A stretch of DNA of 64,000 nt from Lumnitzera littorea (taxonomy: Eukaryota; Streptophyta; Magnoliopsida; Myrtales; Combretaceae), in assembly GCA_024138015.1 (NCBI GenBank), contig JAMXBB010000002.1, forward strand, positions 48,193,473 through 48,257,472, given 5' to 3'. Position numbers and translations under genes: made by a program. The notes beneath the pieces are model-generated. The model saw nothing but the letters and a program-made list of their open reading frames with translations. It did no database searches and was not told the origin of the DNA. Every line of letters begins with the position of its first letter. The stretch's first letter is position 1. Below, one piece after another: positions 23,309 to 34,559 of this stretch.

Positions 23309-24188
23309 TTAGTGCTTTCGTTTTTTCTTGACTATGGCTAAAAGAGCTCAAGCCATGGGACCAACTCAATGGCGAAATTAGAATTGTTATTATATTCAAT
23401 AGTACAAACTGCAAAGTTTATGCAAATTCAAAAGCAAGAATTTATGAAAAGGTGCATGTAAGTACAAGATTATATATATGATTTGGAAATTTTAATTTTA
23501 TCCAAATCAGGTGCCTTAATTGTTGAAGAGGAAGAATTACAAGAAGATGAAGTAATTAAAGAAGAGGCAGATGTGAAAATTCATGGCTTCAATTGGATGG
23601 GTGATTTTGAATCTGACAAAAATGTTGCATAAGAGGATAACAATAACTTGTCCCTTGATTTTACATTCCAAACTTGTACAAAAAACATATTTCAAAATGA
23701 TAAGCTTACTACAATTTGAAAAGAGATAGTCTAAGCATGGAATAATTAGATGAATTTCACTATACATTGAAATCTAAATTCAATTTGATAAAAAGTTTCA
23801 TTCCTAAGATTGCCATCATACCGCCTACTACTAACTCGAGCAATGGGAGTTTTCAATCCAAATTTAATGGTTTCCACCAATGCTAATGTAGTCACAAGAT
23901 TGATTCTAATTTCGATTGTATAGTTACTAGATATGCAAAAGCAAGTCTTCTTCTAAGAGTGATATGGATAGATATTGATTACATGGACGAGTATATGTAT
24001 TTCAAACATGATCTTTTACACTTTTCGTTGGACAAGATGAGTTGATATGTATTTATATGGGATCTTGGCATTAGGGTAAACGAGACTTATGGTACTTATG
24101 TTAGAGGAATGAATGTAAATCTTCATCAAACACACTAAAGTCCTTTACTTAAACCTTAAGGATATGGTTAATTTCAGGTAGGGGAGAA
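23309..24188 (+). pseudogene. Concatemer internal region 1, degraded ORF
   Basis: ATG at 23334 starts MAKRAQAMGPTQW..., then stops and frameshifts interrupt a protein whose other copies are at 24602-25460 and 25880-26745. Across the three copies the ORF is about 270 codons: a short basic start, a helix with IAKFM.IQMQEFMKRC, an acidic stretch (KELQEDEVIREEA), a Ser/Asn-rich part, and an end ..VLYFNVEDKVDFR just before the purine tract. The C-terminal 'VEDKV' phrase resembles the end of some Ty3-gypsy polyproteins. I suggest, tentatively, a gag start joined to a pol end by a large deletion. There is no zinc knuckle and no enzyme motif. Confidence 0.45.
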
Positions 24189-24570
24189 GAATATAGTAAG
24201 GCATAAATGTAAAAAATTAATAATACTTGTACAATTTTTAAAAGTTAACAATTTAGTAAATAGTAAATAGTGGTCGAAATAAATTTTAGTAGTTTTTTTT
24301 AGAGGGAAAATTAGTTATTAGTAACAATAAGTAGATTTTAGATTATGTATTTTTATAAATAGTGATACATCAATGAAGATTGAAAAGGAAAGTTTTCAAC
24401 CAAATTTTCAAGTGCCTTTTTCTTTTAAAAATTGGTAAGGAGATAAGGTATCTAGAAATAAGTTGGAATTTTAATCTTTTCATTCTTTTCATTGACACCA
24501 CAATTGCCTCACTTCACACCAACATCCATAACACAATTTACAATAGGTTAGTAGGCTATAATTATTAACA
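24189..24570 (+). repeat. Concatemer LTR 2, first 14 or so bases lost
   Basis: Begins GAATATAGTAAGGC, lacking the TGTTACATTTTAA start of LTR 1, and ends ATTATTAACA followed by TTGGTGCTCTC. Confidence 0.7.
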
Positions 24571-25474
24571 TTGGTGCTCTCATTTTTTTTTTTTTTTTAC
24601 TATGGTTGAAAGAACTAAAGGCATGGAATCAACTTCAATGGAGAAACTAGAATTATTGGTATATTCAATAGCAAAAATTGCAAAGTTCATGAAAATTCAT
24701 ATGTAAGAATTTTTGAAAAGGCACATGCCAGTATAAGATTACGTATAAGATTTTGAAAACTCAATTTTATCCAAATCAGATGCCTTAATAGTTGAAGTGA
24801 AAGAATTACAAGAAGATTAAGTGATTAGAGAAGAGGCGGGTGAGGAAATTAATGGCTTCAATCAGATAGGTGATTTCGAATCTGACAAAAATGTTGCAGA
24901 AGATGATAACAAGAACTTGTCCCCTGATTTTACATTTCAAACTTATATGAAGACATCTTTTAAGATGATAAGTCTACCACAATGTGAAAAGGGACAGCTC
25001 TAAGAATGGAGTAATTGGATGAATTTCACCACACAAGATAATAACAAGCTGAAATCTAAATTTGATTTGATAAAAAGTTCCATTCCTAAAATTGCCATCA
25101 TAATGCCTACTAGCAACTCAAGCAATGGGAGTTTCCAATCCGAATTTAATGGTTTCTATTAATGCTACTATGGTTACAAGATTTTTTCTAATTTTGATAG
25201 TGTAATTATTGGATACGTTAAAGTGAGTATTCTTTTAATAGTGATATGGATAGATATTGATTACATGGACAAGTATAAGTATTTGAAACTTGATCTTCTA
25301 AACTTTTCATTGGATAAGATAAGTAGATATGTATTTATATGAGATCTTGGCATTAGAGTAAATGAGGCTTGTGGAACTTATATTAGAGGGATGGATGCTA
25401 GCATCTTCATCGAAAACACTGAAGTCCTTTACTTCAACATTGAGGATAAGGTTGATTTTGGGTAGGAGAAAAAT
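24571..25474 (+). pseudogene. Concatemer internal region 2, degraded ORF
   Basis: ATG at 24602. The best preserved part is 24821-25003 (acidic helix, then NKNLSPDFTFQTYMKTSFKM). After the TAA at 25001-25003 the same frame continues the shared protein with further stops. The purine tract before LTR 3 reads GGGTAGGAGAAAAA. It differs from copies 1 and 3 by scattered substitutions, so the copies have aged separately. Confidence 0.45.
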
Positions 25475-25862
25475 TGTTATATTTTAAGAATAAAGGACAT
25501 AAATATAAAAAATCAATAATAGTTGTGCAATTTTTAGAAGTTAGCAATTTAGTATATTGTAAATAGCAGTTTTTAGAAAATAAAATATAGTTTTAGTAGT
25601 TATTTTTAGAGGAAAAATTAGTTATTAGTAACAAGAAGTTGACTCTAGATCATATATTTCTATAAATAGTGATATATCAATTATGATTGAAAAGGAAAGT
25701 TTTTAATCAAATTCTTAGGTGTCACTTTCTTTAAAAAATTGTTAAGGAGATTGAGTATCTTGAAATAAACTGAAACTTCAATCTTTTCATTCTTTTCATT
25801 GATACTACCATTACTATACTTCACACCAGTATCCACAGGTTAGTGAGTTATGATTGCTAACA
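25475..25862 (+). repeat. Concatemer LTR 3
   Basis: 388 bp, TGTTATATTTTAAGAA... to ...ATTGCTAACA, followed by TTGGTACTTTTG. About 20 bases near the 3' end (the 'ataacacaattta' block) are missing relative to LTR 2. Confidence 0.7.
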
Positions 25863-26755
25863 TTGGTACTTTTGTTTTTCCTTACGTAAGGCTAAAAGAA
25901 GTCAAGCTATGGCACCAACTTTAATGGAGAAATTAGAACTTTTGGAATATTTAATAGTAGAAACTACAAAGTTATGCAAATTCAAATGTAAGAATTTATG
26001 AAAAGGTGCATGCTAGTACAAGATTATGTATATTGTTAGGAAAATTCAATTTACCCAAATTGAATGCCTTAATCGCTGAAGAGAAAGAATTACAAGTAGA
26101 TGAATGGATTAGAGAAGAGGCGGATATGGAAATTAATGGCTTCAATTGGATAGATGATTCTAAATTCGACAAAAATGCTACACAAGAGGATAACAAGAAC
26201 TAGTCCATTGATTTTATAATCTAAACTTATATGAAGACATCTTTCAAGATGACAAGTTTACCACAATTTGAAAAGGGAATGCTCTAAGCATAGAGTAATT
26301 GGATGAATTTCACCATACGAGATAACAACACATTGAAATCCAAATTTGATTTGACAAAATGTTTCATTCTTGAAATTGCCATTATACTGCTTAATAGTAA
26401 CTCGAGTAATGGGAGTTTCAATCCAAATTTAATGGTTTCCATCAATGCTACTATGGTCACAATATTTTTTCTAATTTCAATAGTGTAACTATTAGATATG
26501 CAAAAGTAAGTATTCTTCTAAGAGTGATATGAATAGATTGATTACGTAAACGAGTATATGTATTTTAAACTTGATCTTCTACACTTTTCGTTGGACAAGA
26601 TAAGTCAATATGTATTTATATGGGATACTAGCAATAATGTAAATGAGGCCTATGGAACTCATGTTAGAGTGATGGATGCTGGTATCTTCATCAAACACAC
26701 TGAAGTCCTTTACTTCAACGTTGAAGATAAGGTTGATTACAGGTAGGGGAGAAAT
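25863..26755 (+). pseudogene. Concatemer internal region 3, degraded ORF
   Basis: The start codon position has decayed (GTAAGGC where the others have CTATGGC). The shared protein is open in pieces, at 26006-26203 and 26558-26746. The last piece ends FNVEDKVDYR and TAG, then the purine tract AGGTAGGGGAGAAA before LTR 4. Confidence 0.45.
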
Positions 26756-26912
26756 TGTTATGTTCTAAGAACATAATAGGACATAAATGTCAAAAATCAA
26801 CAATAATTGTATAGTTTTTAGAAGTTAGCAATTTAGTAGATTGTGAATTGTGGTTTTTAGAAGATGAAATATAGTTTTAGTAGTTGTTTTTAGAGGGAAA
26901 ATGAGCTATTGG
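26756..26912 (+). repeat. Concatemer LTR 4, left part (interrupted)
   Basis: TGTTATGTTCTAAGAACA... reads as the first 157 bases of the LTR and stops at ATTGG, where the Tat-like element begins. The rest of the LTR is at 36370-36623. Confidence 0.7.
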
Positions 26913-27554
26913 TGTTGATATTAAAATTTGGTGCCAAGTATATCTTGAACTTAAGTTCCCAAGCACTTTGCAAGACAAAAAAAGTTTAGGTTAAGGGGGT
27001 TTTAGGGTGACTTTGGTATTGCCACTCCAATACTTAGGTAAGTGAAAGGTAATTGGAAAAAAGGAAAAGGTAAGAATAAAAGTAATAGAGTGTCTAAAAG
27101 ACTCCTTACCTATTATCGAACCTCCTTTTATATACGTAGGACAATTTGAATGTGGTAATTCTTGCCTCTAAACCTAGTATGTGCATTTGATTCAAATTTA
27201 GGACCACTCCACAATTTTGGGGAACGTGGTTGATGTCATGGTGGTTGGTGGGCAATTATCTAGATGAGGAGCTAATTATTAGCGTAAGTTCTTAGAATTT
27301 AAACCTCCTGGATCTGACTAAGTCAAAATTTGATCTATAAGCAGTTATTCCAAGATAAGGAAAGTCATCCCAACTTGCTCTAGCTAAGTTCTGCTTGTAA
27401 GCATTCAAGTTGCTAGTCTTCCCTACCTAACCAATGTACTTAGCGAGACCTAAAAGAGGTCAGAAGCAGAAGAATGGGGAGACTTGATTGGGCAATAGGT
27501 TAGGAGTAGCTCTAAGTAGATTGGTTCATATCCTTAAAAAAACCTGTGTTAACA
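26913..27554 (-). repeat. 3' LTR of the nested Tat-like element
   Basis: Aligns end to end with 35728-36369 and has the same length. On the minus strand a purine-rich tract AGAGGAGTTAGGGGGCAAA (complement of 27555-27573) directly precedes it, which fixes orientation. Confidence 0.75.
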
Positions 27555-27573
27555 TTTGCCCCCTAACTCCTCT
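27555..27573 (-). other. Polypurine tract of the nested Tat-like element
   Basis: Minus strand AGAGGAGTTAGGGGGCAAA ends where the LTR starts TGTTAACAC. Confidence 0.65.
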
Positions 27574-28109
27574 TACTAAATACATCAAGAGGAGTGAGAA
27601 TGATGCTCTTAAATCAGAGATCTCAATTGCATTTCTCTTATGGCAAAGGTAGATTCAGGCTATTGCACTATTATTTAAACCACAAGCTTTGTTTTCAACC
27701 TTAACCATAAAAGTAGTGAATTACTATCGGTGTTGTCCTTTTGCTTAGCTTGTGGGAGAAGCTTTACCCACTAAACTTGACGTTTCATGTACTATCATCG
27801 GGATTCGTGTAATCATATCAAGATTCATGTACATCCTTGAGAAAGAGCAACTTCAACAGGATTGTTTGATCTATCTGGTACTTGATTAATCGAATGGACC
27901 GTATTAATTGATAACTACAAGACATACGGATCCCTAAAAAACTACAATCAAACTTAACACTTTATATTTCCAATCTCTTTCTTTGTGTCTTCTTTCTACC
28001 AATTTCCACATCACTAACTTAATTTTCTTTAGCTTTTGCTTCCCTTAATTCGCACATTGTGCATTTCTCCCTCTTTCTTCACTTTTAGCAATCATACTCA
28101 CAAGGTAAA

Positions 28110-30870
28110 TCATGTCTTCAACCAAATCTAATGACTTGATATGTGCCCAATAATGGAGCTAAGAACTATCCACTACGCATCAGGTAAGTGATTCTCCTCT
28201 TCTAGAAGAACCCCCCAATATGGTGGATTTAAAAATGTTATTGATTGCTCATAGGATTTAATTGGGTATCTTGGGTTAGCAAGGATCTGTGCCCTCGAAT
28301 TGCGGAAGATCAGGAAGCTTCCATATGATGAGTACCCCATGGATAACGAAGGTAATTCTGCTAGTCTACCTTTGTACATTGGGATTGAATACAACATGAG
28401 TCTAAATGGTGTTGCTAGTATAGTAAGTGAGCAAGAATTCAACATCATGCGACTTAGTTTTCGAGGCACCCTCGAGTCTAATTGATTGAAAGACCTAAAC
28501 CACACGAGCAAATCATAGCATTAGGAGATTAAGAGTTTACCCTTTTTGAAAAATATTTTGAGGTCAATTTAAAGTTGCCTTTTACGATACTCGAAAGGTC
28601 TTATTTAGCATAATGTCATTTATGTCCTTCCATGCTTACCCCAAATTCTTATGGGTTACTTGTGGTCTTTGACTATATATGTAAGGATCTAGAGGTCAAA
28701 ACTATAGTTACTTTGTTTAAATACTTTTTTAACACTAAAAAATTAAAAGAAGAATGATTCTACATATGTGTCAAACCTCATTGGAAACTTTTACTGAGGT
28801 TAGAGTCTTCAATCTACAAACAAAAAAAAGGTGGGTTATGGTCAAGTCGGCTATTCGATTAGATTTCCCAACCATTTGGAGTCAGTTGATTAGATTGTTG
28901 AACATTAAACACTTATTCCTCAATGATTAGAGGGCTCATGACACCATCATGGAAGCTTACAATAATGGATGGTTCCTCTGAGATGCAGGCATTCCAAATA
29001 TTGTAATGGTACTCTAATCTTCCCTAAGGATGAAGCTTGGGTAGATGAGGGTGCTAGTAGGACCTTTGATGGAGATATCAAAGGCTTAGACAAGGGGACT
29101 ATTGTCAAACAAGGTATGGGCTATTGCAATCTTTTTTTACTGAGAGGGGCTCATAAGAGGAGGGACCTTGGTATCAACTTCGGGAGTAGAGTGGTCTTCC
29201 TTACCTTTGCCCGTACTTAGTACAGCTTGCATAAGTTCTTTGATTTTTGTTTTCTTATTTTTTTTATATGACCCTTTAAGTGTCTTGTTGCATACATGTT
29301 GCTTAAAGACTATCGTTCAAAAAATTAATTCACTAAGATAAAAGCCAATTGGTCAAAAAGGAAGAGACGATCCTAAAAAGCCCTCTACCAAATAAACTGA
29401 CCAAGCAACCACCCACCACCTCCATTGTTGTAAAAGAAAAGGATGGCTAATAGGTTAAGGGAGCTTAGGACTTATAACAATCTAAGGTCCTAACCAAGAG
29501 GAAGGTTGTCAAGGTCACTAAACTAAGGAAGTAACCTCATATGCATGAGTGTCCTCCTTTGGAAAGAGACCCTAGTAAGGGAAAATCTCCAAGGAGTGAC
29601 AAGTCTAAAATTGGGGATATAACTACTAACTCATATACTAACTCAAATGAAGGGAAGGAAGCCTACTTCAGAATTCTAAGCTCAATTACTATACCTTAAA
29701 GACAAAATACTAAGGTGTTGTACTTTTTTTAGACTTAGAATGTCAGCACAATTGATTTTGCCTTGGAGAATGGTGGAGTAGCTTTAGAGTTGCTCAAAGG
29801 GATCCACTTATCTAATGACGTTTAGCTTCTGGCCAATGCGATGAAGCTTTACTTGAACTTTGGGTTAGAAAGCTTATTATTAGTTGCCTCAAATTGTTAC
29901 AATGTAATTCTTCCTCATTCTTGTAGACTTTATCTTGCTAAACTCATTATTCATTTCTAGCTTCATGATGATTTCTTCGAACTCTTAACGGTTGCTAATG
30001 ATTGTAGAAGCTTTAACTGAGGAAAAGAATGTTCCAAGCTATTCGCTCTGATATGTTTTTAGGTTTCTTTATAGTCCTTTGGACTCATACTTTCCTTTTT
30101 TCTTTTTCCCCTAGATTACTGAAGAGGTAAAAAATTAAGTGGTTAGTGTAGAGGACAAAAAGAAGAATTTACGAGAGAAATGGGGAGCTAAGAAAACCAA
30201 GCTTGAAGAGGAGAAGACGAAAGTAGAGAATAAGCTCAAGGTTTGGAAGGAAATGGCTGAAAGAGAAGCTAAGGTCCGAAGGGAGAAGGAGATACCTTTT
30301 TTAGAAGAGCAAAAGAAGAACTCCTAACTCGTGACCGACTTTAGGGAACACAAAATGAGGTTGAAACCCTCTAAAACAAATACAATAAGGAGTTCGCTTA
30401 CTTTTGAAGTTCATATGAGGAATTAAAGATCAAGATAACTGAAGTTGAGAAGGAGTAAGGCTTGGTATACTAAAGGGCTTATGATAAAGCCTATCAAGAC
30501 ATTCAAGAGAGTGAAGAATACAAGGGCTTAATGCGCTAAAAGATGTTGGATGGGATGAATTTAGCTCGAGGAGAAGCTCTAATCTACCATCCTGAGAATG
30601 ACCTCAGTTGCTTAAACTTCACCAAGTAAGCATAGGACAATCAAGGCTTAACCTAAGAGGCTAACAAGGGAGAAGCTAAGGTAGAAGAGCAACTAGGTGA
30701 AGATGTAGGCACCCTAGTATCCCACTAACACAGAAGAATAAGATGAAGCTCTTAAGGTCCTAAAAATATCAGCTTGTAATCCTTGGGCCAACCTTTAACC
30801 AAATTAAACTCAAGGCCTAGATACTATAGATGTCCCCACTACTCAAGCTCCAGACTAATGATTTCCTTTT
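28110..30870 (+). pseudogene. Antisense ORF relic of the Tat-like element
   Basis: On the strand opposite to gag-pol, from an ATG at 28112 (MSSTKSNDLICAQ) to about 30870, several frames carry coherent but interrupted protein. A middle part near 28540-28770 reads FEVNLKLPFTILE...LTPNSYGLLVVFDYICKDLEV, like the plant 'gypsy-type transposon' ORFs found antisense in Tat elements. At 30139-30327 an all-charged coiled coil follows (KLEEEKTKVENKLKVW), then a stretch near 30545-30610. Position between pol and the 3' LTR fits the known additional antisense ORF of this lineage. Function is unknown. Many stops and frameshifts make it a relic. Confidence 0.5.
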
Positions 30871-31104
30871 CTTTTTTTATCATTTTTGTTCCTTTGTTGA
30901 TCAATGACTAAAATTTGTTCTTAGGTTGGTATGCCAACCTTGGTATTATGTAAAATCTCCTTAAAAGACTTCTTTCACTACCATTCTCTAATTCTTAGAC
31001 TTATTTTTGTACTATTAGATTTAGTACAACCGTCAATTGATCTTCCATAATGAAATTTAGTTGTATTATTCAACCAATTTAAGTTGTTTATCAACTAGCT
31101 TGTT

Positions 31105-31650
31105 TTGTTAATTTCTTTAGCAACTCGAGAGTTCTTAGTGAGACTCCTGTGTGTTAGACTTAAGAACTTTATAATGATGAAAACTGTTTATCTAGATATG
31201 ATTAGTTTTTTGCTTAACTTGATAGGTTTAGAGTTTTTTCTTTTCTTTTCTTTTTTTCTAGGCTCATTGGTTGTTAGTAGCTTGGGGATCTAAATAGCTT
31301 GTCATCCATTTACTGGACTTAGGGCTTGTTGGATATTTAATAGCTCATCACTTATATGGACTTAAAGCTTATTAGATCTTCAACAACTTATTGCTTATAT
31401 ATTAGGCTTAGAGCGTTGTTCCTGTTGTTAGTTAGAGACTTACGAATATATCATAGCTCACCATCCTTAAGAGGATTTATAACCATCATACTTATTACCC
31501 TTGCAAGGGCTTAAGGTTTTTAGGTCTTATCATCCCTTCTTAGGGCTTAGAGATCTATGGATATTATCTTCACTGATTGTAGGACTAATAAGAGGGATTA
31601 GATATGAGCTCTAGGCTTACTTAATTAGAGCATTCCTTTAGCATTGATCA
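31105..31650. repeat. Decayed about 43-bp periodic spacer of the Tat-like element
   Basis: The phrase (GA/GG)CTTA(G/A)(G/A)G recurs at 31316, 31359, 31405, 31507 and 31542, with 'tagctcatca', 'aacttattgc' and 'tagctcacca' between. Most steps are near 43-46 bases. It sits between the integrase break and the antisense ORF, where Tat elements often carry tandem repeats. Confidence 0.4.
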
Positions 31651-31655
31651 CAGGT

Positions 31656-31862
31656 CTAAACTAGGCTAAGAGTGTCTTCTTTTATTGTAAGCCACCAGTA
31701 CCCTAGTCTTAAAGCTTGGACATATAGAGCTACTGCTCTAACATAGTTGTTACATACCCTGAAGTACAAATTGGATAGCACTTGTTGTGCCTCTAATAGC
31801 CAGAGGCATTGTAAGTAAGGCATACTCATCCCTCTCTTGTAGAAGTTTCCATCAATTATCAT
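31656..31862 (-). pseudogene. Integrase zinc-finger start, truncated (Tat-like)
   Basis: The minus strand reads YLQCLWLLEAQQVLSNLYF, then VCNNYVRAVALYVQALRLGYWWLTIKED. This is the segment that in relatives leads into the integrase H2C2 finger (EvHeGvCG.H...A....GYyWPTm..D). The first zinc ligand His pair is degraded (NLYFRVCNNY), and the reading ends at 31656 in unrelated spacer. No DDE core follows, so the element lost most of integrase by deletion. Confidence 0.55.
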
Positions 31863-32216
31863 AAAATTGGTTTCTTTATAAATAAGCTATCGAGCCTCTT
31901 TAGTGTTCTGAGGCAAATTGACATTCTCCAAATACTCTATGATTAGATTCATCCAATACTTTAGGTCCTTCTATTGATTCTCCAAACATTCTTGTGGTCA
32001 CAACTCTATGCTCCTCTCAAGTAAATATTCAATGAAGATCCTTTCCTTCCAGTTTGGTAAGCCTGTAGAGGCCAATTTGGACATCTTGTTCGCATCATAG
32101 TTTTATACCCTTGCTATCTTCATCAACTGCCAATCCTCAAAGTTCAAACCATAGTCATTCACCAATTGTAAGTACTTGATCATGCTTTTATCCTTAGCCA
32201 TACTGTTCCCTAGAAC

Positions 32217-32690
32217 CTAGTTAACCATTAATTGTGAGTTAGAAAATATATTCAACCGCTTTACTCCAATCTCCTTTGCTAACCTCATCAATGCTAATAA
32301 TGCTTCATATTTTGACTCATTGTTATTAGTAGGGAAGCCAAACTTCAGAGCTAAAGAGATTTGTGCTCTCATCGAACCTATAAGGATCAATCCTACTCTA
32401 CTTCCTTTGTTGGTTGATGGATCATTTACATACAATATCCAAGTCGGTTGGTCTATGTTTAAGTTAGAATCCTTTACTCTAGTGAAGTCAATAATGAAAT
32501 TTGCCAAGATTCGATCTTTATATGCTTCTCTAAATTGATATTGTATCCTAAAGGAACTAAGTTCAGAAGCATGCTTCACCATGCGACTTGAGGCATCAGG
32601 TTTGTGTAGAGCTTACTTCAAGGGTTGATTGATTAACCCTGATGGACTTCAAATTAGGGACAAAGCTTCCTGGCTGTGACTATTATAGCT
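32217..32690 (-). pseudogene. RNase H domain of the Tat-like element
   Basis: The RNase H domain would remove element RNA from RNA-DNA hybrids. The minus strand has WILYVNDPSTNKGSRVGLIL, then FPTNNNESKYEALLALMRLAKEIGV and IFSNSQLMVN. These match the three RNase H blocks of Tat polyproteins. The first catalytic Asp (YVDGSS in relatives) and the one in FSDSQ are both Asn here, while the Glu in NNESKYEA is kept. A stop follows at 32217. With two acidic residues lost it could not be active. Confidence 0.65.
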
Positions 32691-32699
32691 AAAATAAAC

Positions 32700-33720
32700 T
32701 TCTCCGACTTTACGTATCTTAATTTAAGCCCTTGCAAGACATAACTTACATAATAAATTGGTCTATGCACTTACCCTTTTACTCATATTGGTACAAAGGA
32801 AAGGTCCTGATTACTTACAGACAAATACAAATATAAGTGTTTCTCCTTCCACAAGTTTTCATAAGATCACAGATTTTGTCAAAAATTCTTTCAAGGCTTT
32901 AAAAGCCTTCCCACGATCCTTACTCCATCATAACTCAAAGGGATTTCTTAAAACATTAAAAAACTCCACACACATTTTTGCACTTTTTGAGACAAACTTA
33001 CTTAATGTTGCCACCCAACTAGTTAACTTTTGAACCTCCTTAATAGATTTTGGTGACTCCATGTCTAGTATGACCTGAATCTTCTACGAATTAGCTTTAA
33101 TTCTATACTAAGTCACCATATAACCTAAAAGCTTCCTTGAAGAGGCATTGCATACACATTTTTGTGGATTCAGCTTCATGTCGTATCTCTTTAGGGTATC
33201 AAAAGTCTCTTAGAGGTCAGTTAAGTGGTCATCATTTATGTTGCTCTTTATTATCATGTTGAACATCTTTGTGACTAGTTTTTGATGTGTGGCTCCTACA
33301 TTCTTTAGTCTAAACAACATCACCTTGTAGTAGTAAGTTCTGAAGTTTGTAATGAAGGAGGTGTGTACTTGATCGAAAGGGTGCATCTTGATTTGATTGT
33401 ATCAAGAAAATGCATCCATGGAGCTTAAAAGGGCATGCCTTGAGGTTGAGTCGATGATCTAATCTATTCAAGGTAGGGGGAAGCGATCCTTTAGGCATGT
33501 TTTGTTTAGATTGGTAAAGTTGATGCACATCCTCCATTTCGCATTTGCTTTCTTTACTAGCACACAATTTATGAGCCATGTAGGGTATGGCTCTTCTCTA
33601 ACAAAATTTTCCTTCAACAATTTCTATACCTTCTCTTCAATCACAACTTATCTCTTGGGAGTGAAATGTCTTTTCTTTTGTTACACTACCCTCATGCTCG
33701 AATCAATATTCAACTTGTAA
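32700..33720 (-). pseudogene. Reverse transcriptase domain of the Tat-like element
   Basis: The RT fingers read VLVKKANAKWRMCINFTNLN, then KTCLKDRFPLP, in the minus strand near 33550-33480. The palm continues with an FDQVHTSF block, and the thumb/connection with KLNPQKCVCNASSRKLLGYM near 33170 and a W/F-rich end near 32900. The YVDD catalytic box is missing: KMFNMIIKS joins the blocks that flank it in relatives, so about 15 residues are deleted. Several frameshifts and stops also interrupt it. Family assignment is clear from block order; activity is ruled out by the deletion. Confidence 0.65.
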
Positions 33721-34043
33721 GTGATAACTTCTTCAAGTATGCCTAGCATGTTAGAAGGAGATCAAGCAAAAATGTCCTTATTAGCTTAGATAAAACATAT
33801 TATGTGCTCCCTTAGGTCGACTGGCATATTATCCTTAGCCTTAGTTACACGTTTAGGATTATCAATAAGTTGAATTGTTAATGTTTCCTTTATAGGTTTT
33901 CCTCTTATTTGCATTCCATTATTCGAACCTTGCTTTATAGTGTAAACTTGATCTCTTTTCAAATCCTTCAAGTATAGAGTTCAGGAGAGCTATTGGTCTC
34001 CATAACATTTTCCTATCCTCGTAGAGGTAGGAAATTTCACCTT

Positions 34044-34550
34044 CTAGTGGGCTATTGAGACTATCGTTTTCAATATGCTGATGGAAGGCCGACTCATTAT
34101 ACCATCATGAGGTGAAGGGCAATCCATTATCACAAAATCGATCTCTCTTTTTACCACATTCTCGTTATCTCTGATCTGTAATGTCAGGGTGACCACTCTA
34201 TGTACTTTAACTAGTTGGTTATTGAATCCATAAAAGCTATACTTGTATGGCTGCATCTTAATATTCTCAAGCTTGGGATGCATATGATCAAATGCATGTT
34301 TGAAAATTATGTCTGTAAAGCTCCTTGCATCTACCATCACCTTTCGGACTTCAAAATCCACTATCTGGATTGTAATAACCAAGGCGTCATTGTACAGGAA
34401 CTGAACTCCTTGCATATCCTTCTCTAAAAATGCTATCATATCATCAACCCTGTGCCTCTTACCCCTTAAATTCAACACATGATCTCCTAATACATTCGAC
34501 GAACTTGTTGTAGATGGAATGCCTATTCTTATTGGTCCTCCAAAGATCAC
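34044..34550 (-). pseudogene. Aspartic protease region of the Tat-like element
   Basis: Open for 168 codons. It reads RKVMVDARSFTDIIFKHAFD, then a YSFYGFNNQLVKVHRVVTL block and FVIMDCPSPHDGIMSRPSI, in the order of the retroviral-type protease of Tat elements (VDNGSSADIL, then GF, then NAILGRP). The active site D-S/T-G has become D-A-R: the Asp is kept but the Gly is lost. ILGRP is IMSRP. Gag lies upstream (34560-35060) and RT downstream, with the linker frame 33971-33786 between them. The frame is open yet probably inactive. Confidence 0.65.
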
Positions 34551-34559
34551 ATCGATAAC

